Assembly: GCA_009761415.1 (NCBI GenBank)
Contig: QUOL01000009.1
Location: forward strand, 1,240,001-1,304,000
Direction of reading: 5' to 3'
DNA length: 64,000 bases
Source: Sarcomyxa edulis
Lineage: Eukaryota; Basidiomycota; Agaricomycetes; Agaricales; Mycenaceae
Part shown: one piece after another, positions 1 through 11,450 of the stretch
How positions within the stretch are numbered: the stretch's first letter is position 1
How the letters are laid out: every line of letters begins with the position of its first letter
Translations under genes and position numbers: made by a program
Notes under the pieces: generated by a model
The model's input: the letters and a program-made list of their open reading frames with translations, nothing else
The model's database searches: none
Told to the model about the DNA's origin: nothing

Positions 1-497
1 TCCCTTTGGTATCACGGTACCTCGGATCCAGCGCCAACCAAATTCAACTTCCTGCTCTCGCTCTCGTGAGTCGTACGCGTTATCATATCCATATCATATC
101 ATCTACAGCTGGTTGAGTGGTCTTAGGACAAGGGGATGCTATGTACATGTAGTACGATCGAGGTCTCATCGTGTTTTTTTGATTGTTCGAAAAATTGTAA
201 AGATGTATTCATTCTCTTTGGAGTTCAGTCCAAGTTCTGAAAAGCCAGCCTACGAGTCGGAAAGAGTCAGTGGCACAAGCAAGGTTTGACGGCACCGGGC
301 ACTTCACGAGTACGAGTACGAGGTGAGATCTCGAGAGGTGATGTGGTTGGGGGATTGAGAATGGGAAATCGAGATACGATACGATACGATACGATACGGA
401 TACGATTTCGTGGCATTAACTACAGGAATTCGAAGTGGCAACTGCACAGTGCACAGGGGCTTACCTGCCAGTACCAGTGTGTTAGCCCATACATATC
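1..497. other. Gene-free left edge
   Basis: I see no supportable gene here. A pure pentanucleotide run (GATAC units) lies at about 373-406. The rest is unremarkable sequence between the window edge and the duplicated BUD32 3' region. Confidence 0.5.
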
Positions 498-1051
498 TGG
501 AATAAAGACGCCTTCAAACCATGACAAGCAACACGGGCGATGGCGAGACGAACTCACAGACACAGATATAGCTAGTGGTGTAGTCAAACCTTCGAAGTAG
601 GTTCTACAGAAAACGCGCAGGCAGGCACGCACACATACATTAGCATCAGCAAAATACAATTGATTTTTGAACGATTACAACGCCCCGCGTTCCATCCTCA
701 TCCAACCATACTCCGTTTCCTCCCCCTTAGACGAACTCATATGCATGTGCGTTGTCTTTGGAATTCTAGAATAACGACGCCCAATCAGCATGGGCGATGG
801 CGAGATGAACTCACAGAGTATACAGCCAGTGGCGCAGTGAAACCTTCAAAGTGGGTCCTACAAAAAACGCGCACGCATACAAACACACCTTATAATCAGC
901 AAAAAATACACTTCATATTCATATTCACATTCCATTCCAATCTTTACACATCAATACCCCGCCCCGCATCTCATCCTCATCCTCACCCCCACCCACACCC
1001 ACACCCCAACCCATCACCCAACCATACTCCGTTTCCTTCCCCTCAAACGAA
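498..1051. repeat. Tandem duplication spanning the BUD32 3' end
   Basis: Two diverged direct copies lie head to tail, at about 498-735 and 762-1051. Shared blocks in order are the GGGCGATGGCGAGA core with the following AACTCACAGA, the CCTTC(G/A)AAGT...CTACA block ahead of AAACGCGC, CGCCCCGC with CATCCTCATCC, and CAACCATACTCCGTTTCC with a terminal ACGAAC. The right copy contains the real BUD32 stop and last codons. The left copy still reads the same last twelve residues and a stop on the minus strand. The unit therefore comprises the gene's 3' coding end plus about 200 nt of downstream sequence. Confidence 0.8.
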
Positions 1052-2803
1052 CATCCTCAAGCCGTCCCCTCACACCCTCCCATACCTTCCCCCCGTTCTT
1101 CTCCTCCCTCACACATTGCCTCGCATACGCCTCAAGTACCCCCCTAAACAGATGTTCTGAATCTGGGTGCGTAGAAGAAAACGCCCGTTCGAGTACATAG
1201 AGGTCAACCGCTTTATCTTCGATTAGGTTGGAGTGGTATGATAGTCCGAAGTCTATTAGGACCTGTGGTGGGAGATGGGATATGAGGATGAGGGGGAGGG
1301 GAATTGGAGGGGGATTGGGATTGGGATTGGGTGGTGAGAGGTGGGTAGGATATGGGGAGGGGGATGGGGAGGAGGGGGAGAAGGAGAATGAGGGGGAGGG
1401 GGAGAAGAATTAGTATTGGGTGTCAATGGGATGAGAAGGGATGGGAAGGGGTAGTGCGTACCAGCTGCGATTGCGATTGACCTTCATTCGGATGTTGCGT
1501 TGAATTTGAACTTGAATCCGTCGTTATCGAGCACGAAGAGTGAGAAGGCAACCTCAACATCATATTAGAAGTAGTCAAATCCCCATGAATGATATCCGCC
1601 ATGTGCATTTTGGCGATTTCTTCGCCTATGAGGCGCATTAGGGTGTCTAGTTATGCGGGTAGAGGTGAGTTAGTTAGTTGGTGAGCGTTATGGGGGAATG
1701 AGAATATGGGTGAGTGGGAGGGAGTGAGGGAGGGGTGGATGGGGGAGGGCAAGGGGAAGGGGATGGGGATATGGGTGGAAGTGGGTGGGTGAGAATACAG
1801 GGGAAGGGGAAGGGGAAGTGGAAGTGGGTGAGTGAATATGGGTGAGGGATGGAGTGGGTGAGTGGGTGAGAATATGGGTGAGAATACGGGTGAGTGGGTG
1901 GGTGAGTGGGTGAGGAATGAAGGGAGGGCAGGGGGAGGGAGTGGGTGAGGGAGGGAGGGAGTGGGTGGAAGGAGGGTGAGTGAGTGGGAGGGTGGAAGTG
2001 AGTGAGTGGTGTGGTGTAATATAGTAAAAAAGGATGAGAACGAGGACCAGGACGATACGCACCAAGGGAAATACCATACGGCTTCAACCTATCCTCCCCC
2101 TCCTCATCCCCATCCCCCCCATCTTCCCCCTCCTCATCAACACCCCCCTCCTCCTCGTCGACACCCCCAGGCAACAACCTCCTCACACTCTCCCCCTCAA
2201 TCCACTCGATACCCAATACCCCCTCTTGTGCGTCTACCATTCGGATGCCGGGGACGTTCACTCCTGATCTGTTCAGCCAACACAAGTACCAGTTATAAAG
2301 AATCAGTTCTGAGTCTGCAGGCCGTAAAGACAGAGACAAGCCATAGAGACGATGAAAGACAAGGCACGCACCGCAAACACCTCAACAGCGCCCTCGCCTC
2401 CCCAGCGACCCTCGACCGCGTCAACGACGCATCTAAGTGGGGATGGCGGTATTGTTTTTGGAAGCGGTGTTTCAGGAGGATCGGGGTCGGGGTCGGGGTT
2501 GGGGTCGGGGTCGGGGTGGGGGTGGGGGTGGTTACGCTATGACCATGTGTGGAGGAGTCGGTGGAGGTACTGGTGGAAGAATCGGGTGTTGGTGTTGGGG
2601 AGGGGGTTAGGTAGGCTTTGTATACTTTCTGTCTCGATGGATGGTGAGTTAGTAAGTGTATCATATCGTATGCATATCAGTTTAGATTACTGAACGATAT
2701 AACGAGAACGAGAATGGGATTCGAATGGAATGGATGGACGTACAGCTTCTGCGCCTTGTGATATCGGTATCGATGAGGCGATTAGGGTTAGTGACGAGCT
2801 CAT
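1014..2803 (-). CDS. BUD32: KEOPS complex kinase/ATPase Bud32 (PRPK family)
   Basis: Five exons close in phase (2803-2744, 2628-2372, 2268-2063, 1646-1462, 1262-1014) and give 318 aa. Bud32 is the small atypical kinase/ATPase of the KEOPS complex, which makes t6A on ANN-decoding tRNAs. Visible family hallmarks are ISQGAEA then KVYKAYLT in the N-lobe, [14 protein letters not shown] with the EAR signature after it, [13 protein letters not shown] (catalytic loop), [10 protein letters not shown] (DFG), and a basic C-terminal tail. The start was chosen at MSSSLTLIA; an in-frame codon lies further upstream but leads into non-conserved sequence. The oddity is a Thr-Pro dipeptide run inserted in the N-lobe between KVYKAYLT and KHRFQK, encoded by a G-rich hexamer repeat. 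Introns 3 and 4 (about 416 and 199 nt) are microsatellites, far longer than the usual ~50 nt here. Divergent from SHP1. Confidence 0.9.
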
Positions 2804-3384
2804 CCCACTCAATCTTAAACTAGTCACAGTCAGTGGTAGTTGGGTTAGAGTGAAAATGGAAAAGCGTGAAGCGGCGCCGGCCCGTCGTCCCGAGTGTTTG
2901 TTTGGTGTTTGGTGCTTGGTGTTGTGGGTCCCAGTAGGTCCCAAGCCATTATAATTTACTCAAACTCACAGTCAGTCTCTCTCTTTTCGCTTCACGCGCA
3001 CGCTCAGGCCCATTGCCCACCTCCGCACAAAAACGCCACTTAAAGTTAGTACTTAGTACTTATTCGCCAACCCCGCATCGACATCTCCAATCGCAACGCG
3101 TAACTGGCCATGCATATGGTCGTGGGAAAAAACGGTATGTATGTACAGAAGCGGTAATTAATATTTAATTTCTCAGAGTACGAGTTTCCAATTTACCCAC
3201 GTTACACGTGACGCGTGACGCGGCCCATATACATTTCACTCGATTCCCCACGGCCTCAACAATCGACGGCCTCAACAATCGACGGCCTCAACATCCATCG
3301 ATCCACTACTACTACCACTTACTTACTTACAACCAAAAAACCAAAAACCAAAAACCAAAAACAACTCTCACCGTGCACGCACGA

Positions 3385-6108
3385 ATGTCTGACAACAACC
3401 CCACCCCCAACCCCAACCCCAACCCCAACCCCAACTCCGGAGGAGGGGGCCACACACTAAACGGATCCCCAGCCGAACCTCTCCCTGCATCGTGGGCTCG
3501 ACCTAGTGTTGCGCCTAGGGTTGGTCGGGTGGGGGATTGGAATGGTAACAGTAACAGTAATAGTAGTGGTCGTTCGTCTGGTGGGTCTGGGCCGAGGTAT
3601 GTTTGGATTTTGGTTCACTTATATGACATGATTTGACATGAATTGACTGGGATTGTGTTGTGTTGTGGGATACGTAGGACTGGAGGAGGGAGGCTAGCGA
3701 CTCTCGCTGATCTCAACAGTAACAATAACTCCAACTCACAAGCTCAAGGACGTGGGCCTGTAGATGATGATGATGATGACTCCGATGATGGTGGAGGGCC
3801 CAGGAACGGGGACAGGAACGGGGACAGGTACGGGGATGGAGAAGGGGATGGAGAAGGGGAAGAGGCGGAGAGTTGGTTCGCTGGTGGTGAGAGGAGGTAT
3901 GTGTTCGTTTATTCGTTCATTTATTCGTATATACGTACATACATGCATTCGTCTATCCGTCCTCCGTCTATCCATTCGTCTATTCGTCTATCCATCCATC
4001 TACCCATCTATCCATCTACCCACCCATCTTTTCACCCATCTCTCCATATATCCGTCTATCCATCCCTCCATCACTTCAATCGATGGCCCACCATACACAC
4101 CGTCCCCCAATCGAATCCCATCTAACCTCTTCTTCTTCCATCCCATCTATCCCACCTAACCTCCCTCCCTCCCTTCTAACCCATCTATCCCATCTACCCT
4201 CCCTCCCTTTCCCCATCCCATCTACCCCCCCCCTCTTCTCCTTTCCTTTCCTTCCCTCCTTCCCTTCCCTTCCCTCCCTCTTCTCTTTTCCTTCTCTCTT
4301 TCCTATACTTATACTCCACCCCACCCCACCCCAATCCAGCGGTCTATCGATCCAAAACCCCGACAGCCGCAGCCGCCGCGGTCGAGGCGTACCAGGAGGA
4401 GATATGGTGAGGGATTTGTTGAGGAGGGCTGCTGAGTGAGTGATCTGTTCTTATTCCCTTCTCTTCTCTATTCACCTCTCATCTCTCATCATCCCTCACC
4501 TCTCATCCCACATCCCTCATCCCTCATCCCTCACTCATCACTCACTCATCTCTCTCATCTCATCTCCCATCTCTCATCTCCCACCTCACCACTCATCCAT
4601 CACTCATCCCTCCTCATCCCATCCATTTCTCACCTCTCACCTCTCATCCCTCACTCACTCATCTCCCACCCACAGAGCCGGCCCACCACCCGAAGACACT
4701 ACCCCAGGTCGCGGTGGTCGTGGTGGTGGTCGTGGTGGTGCGTTCTTCGGAGGAGGCCATACGCTCGGAAGCGACGAAGTTGAGAGTTCGTTCGTTCCTG
4801 ATCCTAGTGCTGGTGCGGGTTCTGGGGATGGGGATGGCGGTGCGTACGGTTCTTTCGTTCGACGTTGATATCATCCTCGTTATCATCCTCATCGTCTTGT
4901 CTAACATCACCATACTCACACCCCCACACCCCCACACCCCACAGACCCAGCCAACCAAACCGCAATCCGACAACTCATATTCTGGCGAGACGGGTTCAGC
5001 GTCGAAGATGGCCATTTGATGCGGTATGATGATCCGGCGAATGAACAGATTTTGGCGGAGATTAATGCTGGGTGAGTCCGTCTTTGTTTTCGTGTACCTT
5101 CGTGTGCTGTGTTGGTGTTGGTGTTGGTGTTGTGATGACGCTGATGCTCATGCTCATGCTTGTCTTCATTCTTTCCTTTCTCTATTCAAACGCTCACGCT
5201 CATGCATGTCTTCCTCCTTTCCCACTTACCTCACCCCCCTTACACAGCCGCGCCCCACCCTCAATCCTCAACGTCCTCCCAGGCCAACCAGTCGAACTTC
5301 GAGTCACGAAACGTACGTCGGAGGATTTCATTCCTGCTTTGAATTCGAAGAAGGGGGGAGGGGGAGGGGGGGTGTTCGTTGGGTCTGGTCAGAGACTGGG
5401 GTCGCCTGTGCCGAATGCGAGTGGGAGTGGGGGTGCGAGTGGGAGTGGGAGTGGGGGTGGGAGTGGGAGTGGGGGTGGGAGTGGGAGTGGAGCGATGCCG
5501 GGGACGTTCCCGAGCACTCCTGGCGCTGGCACGAACACTAACACCCCAGGCGCTGAGAGGGCTAGTATCAGCACAGCGTTAACATTCGAGGTTGATCAGA
5601 GTCTTCCGACGACGAGCGTGCAGATCAGGTTGGCTGATGGGACGAGGTGAGTCTAAATCAAATCTTGACTGACGATTCTCTTCTCTCTTCTCGAGTATGG
5701 TCTGTCTGATATGGTATATTGATACTTGATACTTTGAAGGATGGTGTGTCGAATGAACTTGACGCATCGAGTATCGGATATTAGGAATTTTATTAATGCG
5801 TACGTCCGTCTATCTGTCCGTCCATCCATCCATCCATACATCCGTCCATCCATCCATCCTTCCTTCCTTCCATCCTATAGCATCTGCCGTGTCTTCATCA
5901 TCCCCAGATGTCTGTCAATGCTTATATACTCACGCCTTTACCTTTACCTTCCCTTCACTTGCTCCGTAGATCCCGACCAGAGAACCTAACGCGTGCATAC
6001 ACCATCGGCACGACGTTCCCTACTCGTATACTCGATGATGCGGACGATGGTGTTACGATTGGGGATGCGGGGTTGGCGAATAGCGTTGTTGTGCAGAGGT
6101 GGGTCTGA
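3385..6108 (+). CDS. SHP1: UBX/SEP-domain Cdc48 adaptor (Shp1/p47/Ubx1)
   Basis: Eight exons (3385-3596, 3678-3896, 4340-4435, 4676-4839, 4945-5071, 5248-5646, 5740-5799, 5970-6108) close in phase and give 471 aa. The p47/Shp1 family links the AAA ATPase Cdc48/p97 to ubiquitinated clients and membrane fusion. Seen in order are an Asn-Pro run and Gly-rich N-terminus, an acidic D-run, [13 protein letters not shown] and RRAAEAGPPPED segments, and the SEP domain ([20 protein letters not shown], then [11 protein letters not shown]). A Gly/Ser linker follows, then a C-terminal UBX domain ([13 protein letters not shown] ... RVSDIRNFI ... [12 protein letters not shown]). The N-terminal UBA-like segment usual in p47 is not obvious. 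Exons 1 and 6 carry in-frame hexamer expansions (Asn-Pro and Ser-Gly). Introns 2, 3 and 7 are packed with CATC/ATCC-type repeats. Confidence 0.9.
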
Positions 6109-6428
6109 GCGTGAAGCGAAAAGAGAGAGAGAGACGGTGTGTGTTTGAAGAGAAGTGAATTGCGGGGTAGTGTGTGTAGATATAGGTATTGAAATTGACT
6201 CGAAATCGAAACTGTGTATGTACTTATCTGATGATCATGAGCGGTACCTCAGTCTCCTGCAAAACGGTGACAGGCACTTTCACGTGACCGCGCCCCATCG
6301 GAGGAGTTATTTTAAATATTTGGCTCTTTCCCTCATCTCATTCCACCCGCACTGCAGTCTGGCATACATACGTCAAGCACCAACGTTAACATCCCATCCC
6401 ATCCCATCGATAATCCTACACCTAAACC

Positions 6429-7360
6429 ATGTCCAGAAAAAACCAAAATCTAGGAAGCCCGAAACCGAAACCGAAACCGATAGAGAGACTCGACGTCGAA
6501 GACGACGAGGAGAGACGGCTTCGTATTCGTAAGTACAAGTACAAGTACTGAGAATGCATTACTTTTACTTTGACTCTTATTCCGGGACTCAAATCCTTAT
6601 TTTATCTTATCTACAGAGATCGCCTTGGAGAAACTCAATCACAGTACCAGTACTCCATCGAATGTACCCAGTACCAGTACCAGTGCAGGTCTCAATCTCA
6701 ATATCGACACTCTCTTCTTGTCTTCTGACATCGACCGGACACCCCATGCAATCCCTCCTCCAACCGAACGTTCGTACGCTCCCATCCCATCCCATCCGTC
6801 CGCTTAAATTAACATTGCTTTATTTTGTTTTGTTTTGTTTCGCCCAAAGTGCTCTCCCGCCTCCAAACATTCCTCCCCCAACTAGAAGCATCCAATGCAG
6901 ATCTCCTCCAACGAGCCCAATCTGATCCGTCGAGTGTGGATATTGAGAATATCTCGGAGGGGGCGGAGCGGTATATCGAGATGGTATGTGTATCCAATCA
7001 AAATTAAACGTAGTCTGTGTGTTGGGTGTACCCTCTGACATTAATATTGACGCGGACGTGCAGAACCTTGGCCTTGGCGTATTCGAAGACCGGTCCAATC
7101 AGGATCAGGAGCAGGAGCAGGGAGATGTGGATATGTCAGAGTCAGAGTCGGATACATCGTCCTCGTCGGATTCTTCTGACTCGTCCGACGATGATTCCGA
7201 GTCAGACGAGGAAGACGACGACGACGACTCAGATTCGAACTCGAACTCTGAGATGGATATGAACTCTCCATCCACGACCACGAGACCTATCAAACCCCTG
7301 CCCAAACGCAAACGTCCTGAAATTGTCGAGCTCGGCGGCACCTCTCTTTCTACAGAGTAA
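6429..7360 (+). CDS. DUF4598 / NOPCHAP1-like protein
   Basis: Four exons (6429-6528, 6617-6769, 6850-6983, 7064-7360) give 227 aa. The conserved block LLSRLQTFLPQLEASNADLL, then SVDIEN...YIEMNLGLGVFE, and the C-terminal PLPKRKRPEIVELG match the DUF4598 family. That family includes human C12orf45/NOPCHAP1, which bridges box C/D snoRNP protein NOP58 to the R2TP/AAA+ chaperone machinery. The middle C-terminal part is a highly acidic Ser/Asp/Glu tract. Nuclear/nucleolar location and the snoRNP role are inferred from the family. A CACGTG motif lies about 150 nt upstream of the ATG. Confidence 0.75.
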
Positions 7361-8100
7361 CCCACGCATATTATCATCCTCGCATATCATCTCATTATAT
7401 CGCATGCCAATACGATGTCCACGGACCATGACCATGATCATGTAACTCATATCGTAATAACGCAAATCCCGGGTTTTCCATCATTTCGTCCCATCCCATC
7501 ATGATCATGACCGGCCGCGGTACCGGTACCGGTGTTTCAGGATTCAGGAAGTCGCATAGTGTCCGTGTCTTGCCCGTATCACTATCACTATCAACAATGG
7601 TTCCCAGTGTATGTTATGTGGTATAGCATACAGCATACAGGAATCGAGTCCAGTCCATCAGAATTCGACGCTCGTGCGCTCGTGCAATGACATATCTTCG
7701 TACAATGGCAAATGGCAGATCTTCGTACAGAACATATTAGAACCCAATCCCGACGACCGCGACAAAACTCCACGATAATGAAAACGAATCAATGCAGTAC
7801 GTGTACTCGCACCGCCATGCACTCATGTCGAGATTCAAAGTGTAAGTGTATTTGATGGCTGGGTTGGCGTTACAGTGGCGTTGATGGTGTACCCTGAGAC
7901 GAGGGGCAAGTAGGTATAGGTATAACAACCTTGTACGTACGTACCTCAAAGGCAAGACAGAGATCATGGAATTGACTGTCATATCATCTTTCCATCTTCT
8001 CTCTTTCTTTTTCTCTGTCTCTCTCTCTTTCTCTCTCATCTCCCCCGACTCTATCTGATCTCGCTCTCTCACCCCAGACTCCCCCCCGCTCTGCTAGGGA
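7361..8100. other. Intergenic region
   Basis: No gene is seen. Short palindromes occur: a CCGGTACCGGTACCGG-like stretch near 7515-7532 and CATGATCATG-type motifs near 7430-7440 and 7500. A pyrimidine-rich run at about 7985-8050 precedes the next gene and could belong to its promoter or 5' UTR. Confidence 0.4.
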
Positions 8101-9452
8101 ATGCATTCCAGGAAAGCCTTTCTATTATCGTTATCAACAACGGCGATCCTCAGAGTAGGAGCATCATCGTTCCTCGACGTATCACCTCCGCCAATCAACA
8201 ACAAGGTACCTCAATGTCAACCATTGACTTTGGTGTGGAGTCAACCAGTATGTTTTTATCCCCCCCATCACTACTTATCAATATTGCCTACACCGAAAAG
8301 AGAACTCACAGATCTTCGATAGCCTCCTATCGTACGCCTTTCCTGACACCATATTACTAACATCTCAATCACTCACTCAATCGTGATCATACTGCAGCAT
8401 CTTCATGTTCAACCAAACCAACTCATCAACGTCACGAATCTCCGCGATCTAGGCGTTCAAAACGACACGTTTATGATATGGGATGTCGATCTACCTGTTA
8501 ATGGTGCGCATGCCCACTTACAGGATTTATTTTGTGTCTTTTGGATACTCATTCACACCCAGGCCAGAACTTCAGCTTTGCGTATAATACACTAGCGGAC
8601 CCATTCACGGTCTTCCAGTCAGGTGCGTGCCTATGAATCTGTCTCTGATATCCTTTGGGTCTCAATCCCTTTGTCCTTTGCATAGATGGGATGCTCCAAG
8701 TCAGCTCTAGTGGTAACAGCTCATGTTTGACCGTGGCAGTACCTCCATCTACGTCGAGCTCAGCCTCCACCACTTCCAGTTCCAGTTCCAGCACTACAGA
8801 TAGCACCGTAACCTCGATTCTTACTTCGTCGTCGACTACATCGACTGCTTCGTCAATTACAGGATCTTTTCCATCGAGTATCGCTCCAAGCCGGTCTAAT
8901 GGGGCTGACACCACTACATCGTCGTCTCAACATCGTTCAACTCCCGTCGGAGCAATCGTCGGAGGGTTAATCGGAGGTCTGGCGATCCTGGCTATAGCAG
9001 CTATTCTCATTTTCTGCCGTTACCGCACTCGACAACGAGGTACCCCGATGACGGACAGTGAAGGCAGGACTGAGCCTATTGACAGTACGTGTCATAATAC
9101 TCGCTTGTCATTGCCTTATATCAATTTGTTTACCTTTCAAACAGTTACAGAAGCGCGCCCGTATTTTTTGGGCCCCACTCCATCGTCCGGACCAGATCAT
9201 ACCGTGGCATCTGCGGCTTATCCATACCCTACTCATCGAAGAGAGGACGCGCCACTGCCGCACGGTGTCTTGTCCAAAAGACAAAGAGAACAAGTCTATG
9301 CGAATACGCCGTCCTCGTCCTCGTCGTCCCAGAGATATGGAGCCATTCCATCTGGAGACGCATCTCCTGTACCACCTGATACCATCGTTCACGTTGACGG
9401 TGGTGTCCGACTTACGGTTGAGTTACCCCCGGTGTATAATCGATACTCATGA
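8101..9452 (+). CDS. Secreted-type single-pass membrane protein, Ser/Thr-rich stalk
   Basis: The N-terminal hydrophobic stretch after MHSRKAFLL looks like a signal peptide. The ectodomain (QCQPLTLVW ... NDTFMIWDVDLPVN ... FTVFQSDG) resembles the beta-sandwich-like extracellular domain common in basidiomycete membrane-anchored proteins. It is followed by a long Ser/Thr-rich stalk and a transmembrane helix (VGAIVGGLIGGLAILAIAA), then a CRYRTRQR stop-transfer and a ~100-aa cytoplasmic tail. Exons 8101-8247, 8398-8503, 8563-8622, 8686-9084 and 9145-9452 close in phase (339 aa). A 9-nt microexon at about 8322-8330 (Pro-Pro-Ile) between exons 1 and 2 would also keep frame. The overall plan is that of wall-stress-sensor-like or SKG6-like proteins; I do not recognise a specific function. 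Confidence 0.7.
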
Positions 9453-10599
9453 TCACTGATACCTCTGGGAGCGCACGTAGCTCACGATTTCGCTAGATCA
9501 AGTAATGATTCATTTGATAATGATTCTCATGGTCACTCGATATGATACTCTAACTGTGATTACAGACGCGACGACCGTGTCCAATATCTTTCAGAACTAG
9601 TAAGACTGTTAAATAAGCCACCGAGTTCTTGAGTAGTGTTGATCCTGCTTCCTGGGGGCAATTCCATCTTGAAATCAAGGAGCGTAAGTATACTGTGCCT
9701 GGACATGTAACGGGTCACACACGGTAACGGGTCAAACAACATTTCCTCGACAACTCATGCTCCGTTTTCCTACGTATTTTTTGCATTAATTGCACATACA
9801 TGTACTGCTCCATTGGTGAAAATACAGGGAAGACTGCTCCATCTGTTCTTTTGCTATCTGATAATCAAGTCGGCCAAGCCTCATTTTTGACACCCGTATC
9901 TGCTCTAAAATCATTGTGTGCTGCCTGGACAGCACTCGGATACCCCGGTGGACCACCTGTAACTCAGGCGTGTATCATAAAGATTGCATTACCATAAGAG
10001 ACGGAAGTGACTTGTGGCATCAAATGGATCTACAGTGAGTTTTGAGTCTCACTTTTCGGAGCTGACTCACTACAAGGCCTCTGTAATATTTCCCTCCTCA
10101 TACACGCAATTCCGGCAGTGTACCTCTCTAAACCTATCTATATCTTCTTTATAATCAAATAAATTGTTTCCTGTGTTGTTTGAGCCTCGATAGTGAGCAT
10201 CGAGCTCGCAAAATCTATTTGACCCGCTTCTATGGATTTTTGGGTTTCCGGGTTTTCGTCAATATTATCTACCATGCAGAGGCATTTGGCCACTACACAT
10301 CTTCAGAATTTTTCCAGATATGCCTAAGATGAATGCTCAGAATGTGGTGTTCGGACTTTGGCAATACGTTGACTCGTAAATATTTGAGAGACTTTTCATT
10401 GCAGGGTGACCCGGATCACGTCCATGCACAGTACGTGACAGTGATCACAGTACGTGACCTCGGTTTGGTTGTCACAAGGCGCGTGACAAGCGCGTGGAGT
10501 TCCTCGGAGTTCTGCCACTTAACCACTTACCACCATCCACTTTCACAACTCCTAGTGCCACTATACATCACCTTCAACACAACCACTACCACTACCACC
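9453..10599. other. Intergenic region upstream of the Crinkler gene
   Basis: No gene is supported; short open frames here look like chance. Near the right end a 13-bp direct repeat (CACAGTACGTGAC) occurs twice with a 6-bp gap (see separate entry). The last ~60 nt before the ATG resemble the linker between the two Crinkler headers, so they mark the left end of that tandem duplication. Confidence 0.45.
10427..10458 (+). promoter_or_regulatory. Duplicated 13-bp motif upstream of the Crinkler gene
   Basis: CACAGTACGTGAC is present twice at a 19-bp period, about 145-175 nt upstream of the first ATG. The core ACGTGA resembles bZIP/bHLH half sites. A regulatory role is inference only. Confidence 0.3.
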
Positions 10600-11450
10600 A
10601 TGGCTACTACCAAAATATGGTGTCTCCTCATCGATCACAATAACAAGAGGCTTCAAGATGACCTCTTCCGGGTGTCGATACCCATAGACCCCGACTTCCT
10701 TATTGACGACCTGAAGAAGGCGATTAAGGTGAAGCAAAGTCCCAAACTTAACCATCTTTCTGCAAGCGAACTCTCCGTGTGGAGATGCGAGGATCGAAAT
10801 TTTCATACTGATGCGGAAGACACCGAGCTGGAAGAGAGGCTCGCTGCCATTAATTTCGACGACGAGACCGTGGTCAAGAAGCTCGCAGAAGAACTTGTCG
10901 TGGAAGACCTTGAGATACTGAAGAATGAGATCCTGATCGTAAGGATCCCCGGTACGTTTCCACTTTCTTCTCGACAAATCAGGGATCTGACGTTTAGATA
11001 GCACCACATCCAATCTCACAACTGCCAGTGCCACCACCCATAACCACCACCACCACCATGACTACTACTAAAATATGGTGTCTCATCATTGATCACAATA
11101 ACGAGCTTCAAGGTGACCCCTTCCGGGTGTCGATACCCATAGACCCCGACTTCCTTGTTGACGACTTGAAGAATGCTATTAAGGCGGAGCCCACAGTCCG
11201 CTATCTTTCTGAAGTTGACCTCTCCGTGTGGAGATGCGAGGATCGAAACTTTCTTACTGATACGGAAGACAACGAGCTGGAAGAGAGGCTCGCTGCCATT
11301 AATTTCGACGACGGGACCATGGTCGAGAAGCTCGCAGAACATCTTGTCGTGGAAGACCTTGAGATAGCGAAGAATGAGAACCTGATCGTAAGGATCCCCG
11401 GTACGTTTCCACTTTCTTCTCGACAAATCAGGGATCTGACGTTTAGATAG
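10540..11450 (+). repeat. Tandem duplication of a Crinkler header exon with its intron
   Basis: The unit has a period of 458 bp (ATG to ATG) and covers the pre-ATG leader, header exon and following intron. The two intron sequences (10952-11001 and 11401-11450) appear identical except where they meet flanking sequence. The leader of copy 2 is in frame with copy 1 after splicing. Confidence 0.85.

Noticed and set aside
660..1160. Long plus-strand open frame rich in His-Pro
   Set aside because: It is the antisense of the BUD32 3' end plus C-rich repeats, starts without ATG, and its His-Pro run only reflects CACCCC repeats.
4076..4783. Plus- and minus-strand frames rich in Ser/His/Pro or Lys/Gly/Arg
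   Set aside because: They lie in introns 2-3 of SHP1 and are translations of CATC/CTCATCC microsatellites.
9800..9997. Small open frame starting MYCSIGENTG
   Set aside because: No codon or family support, no splice partners; regarded as chance.
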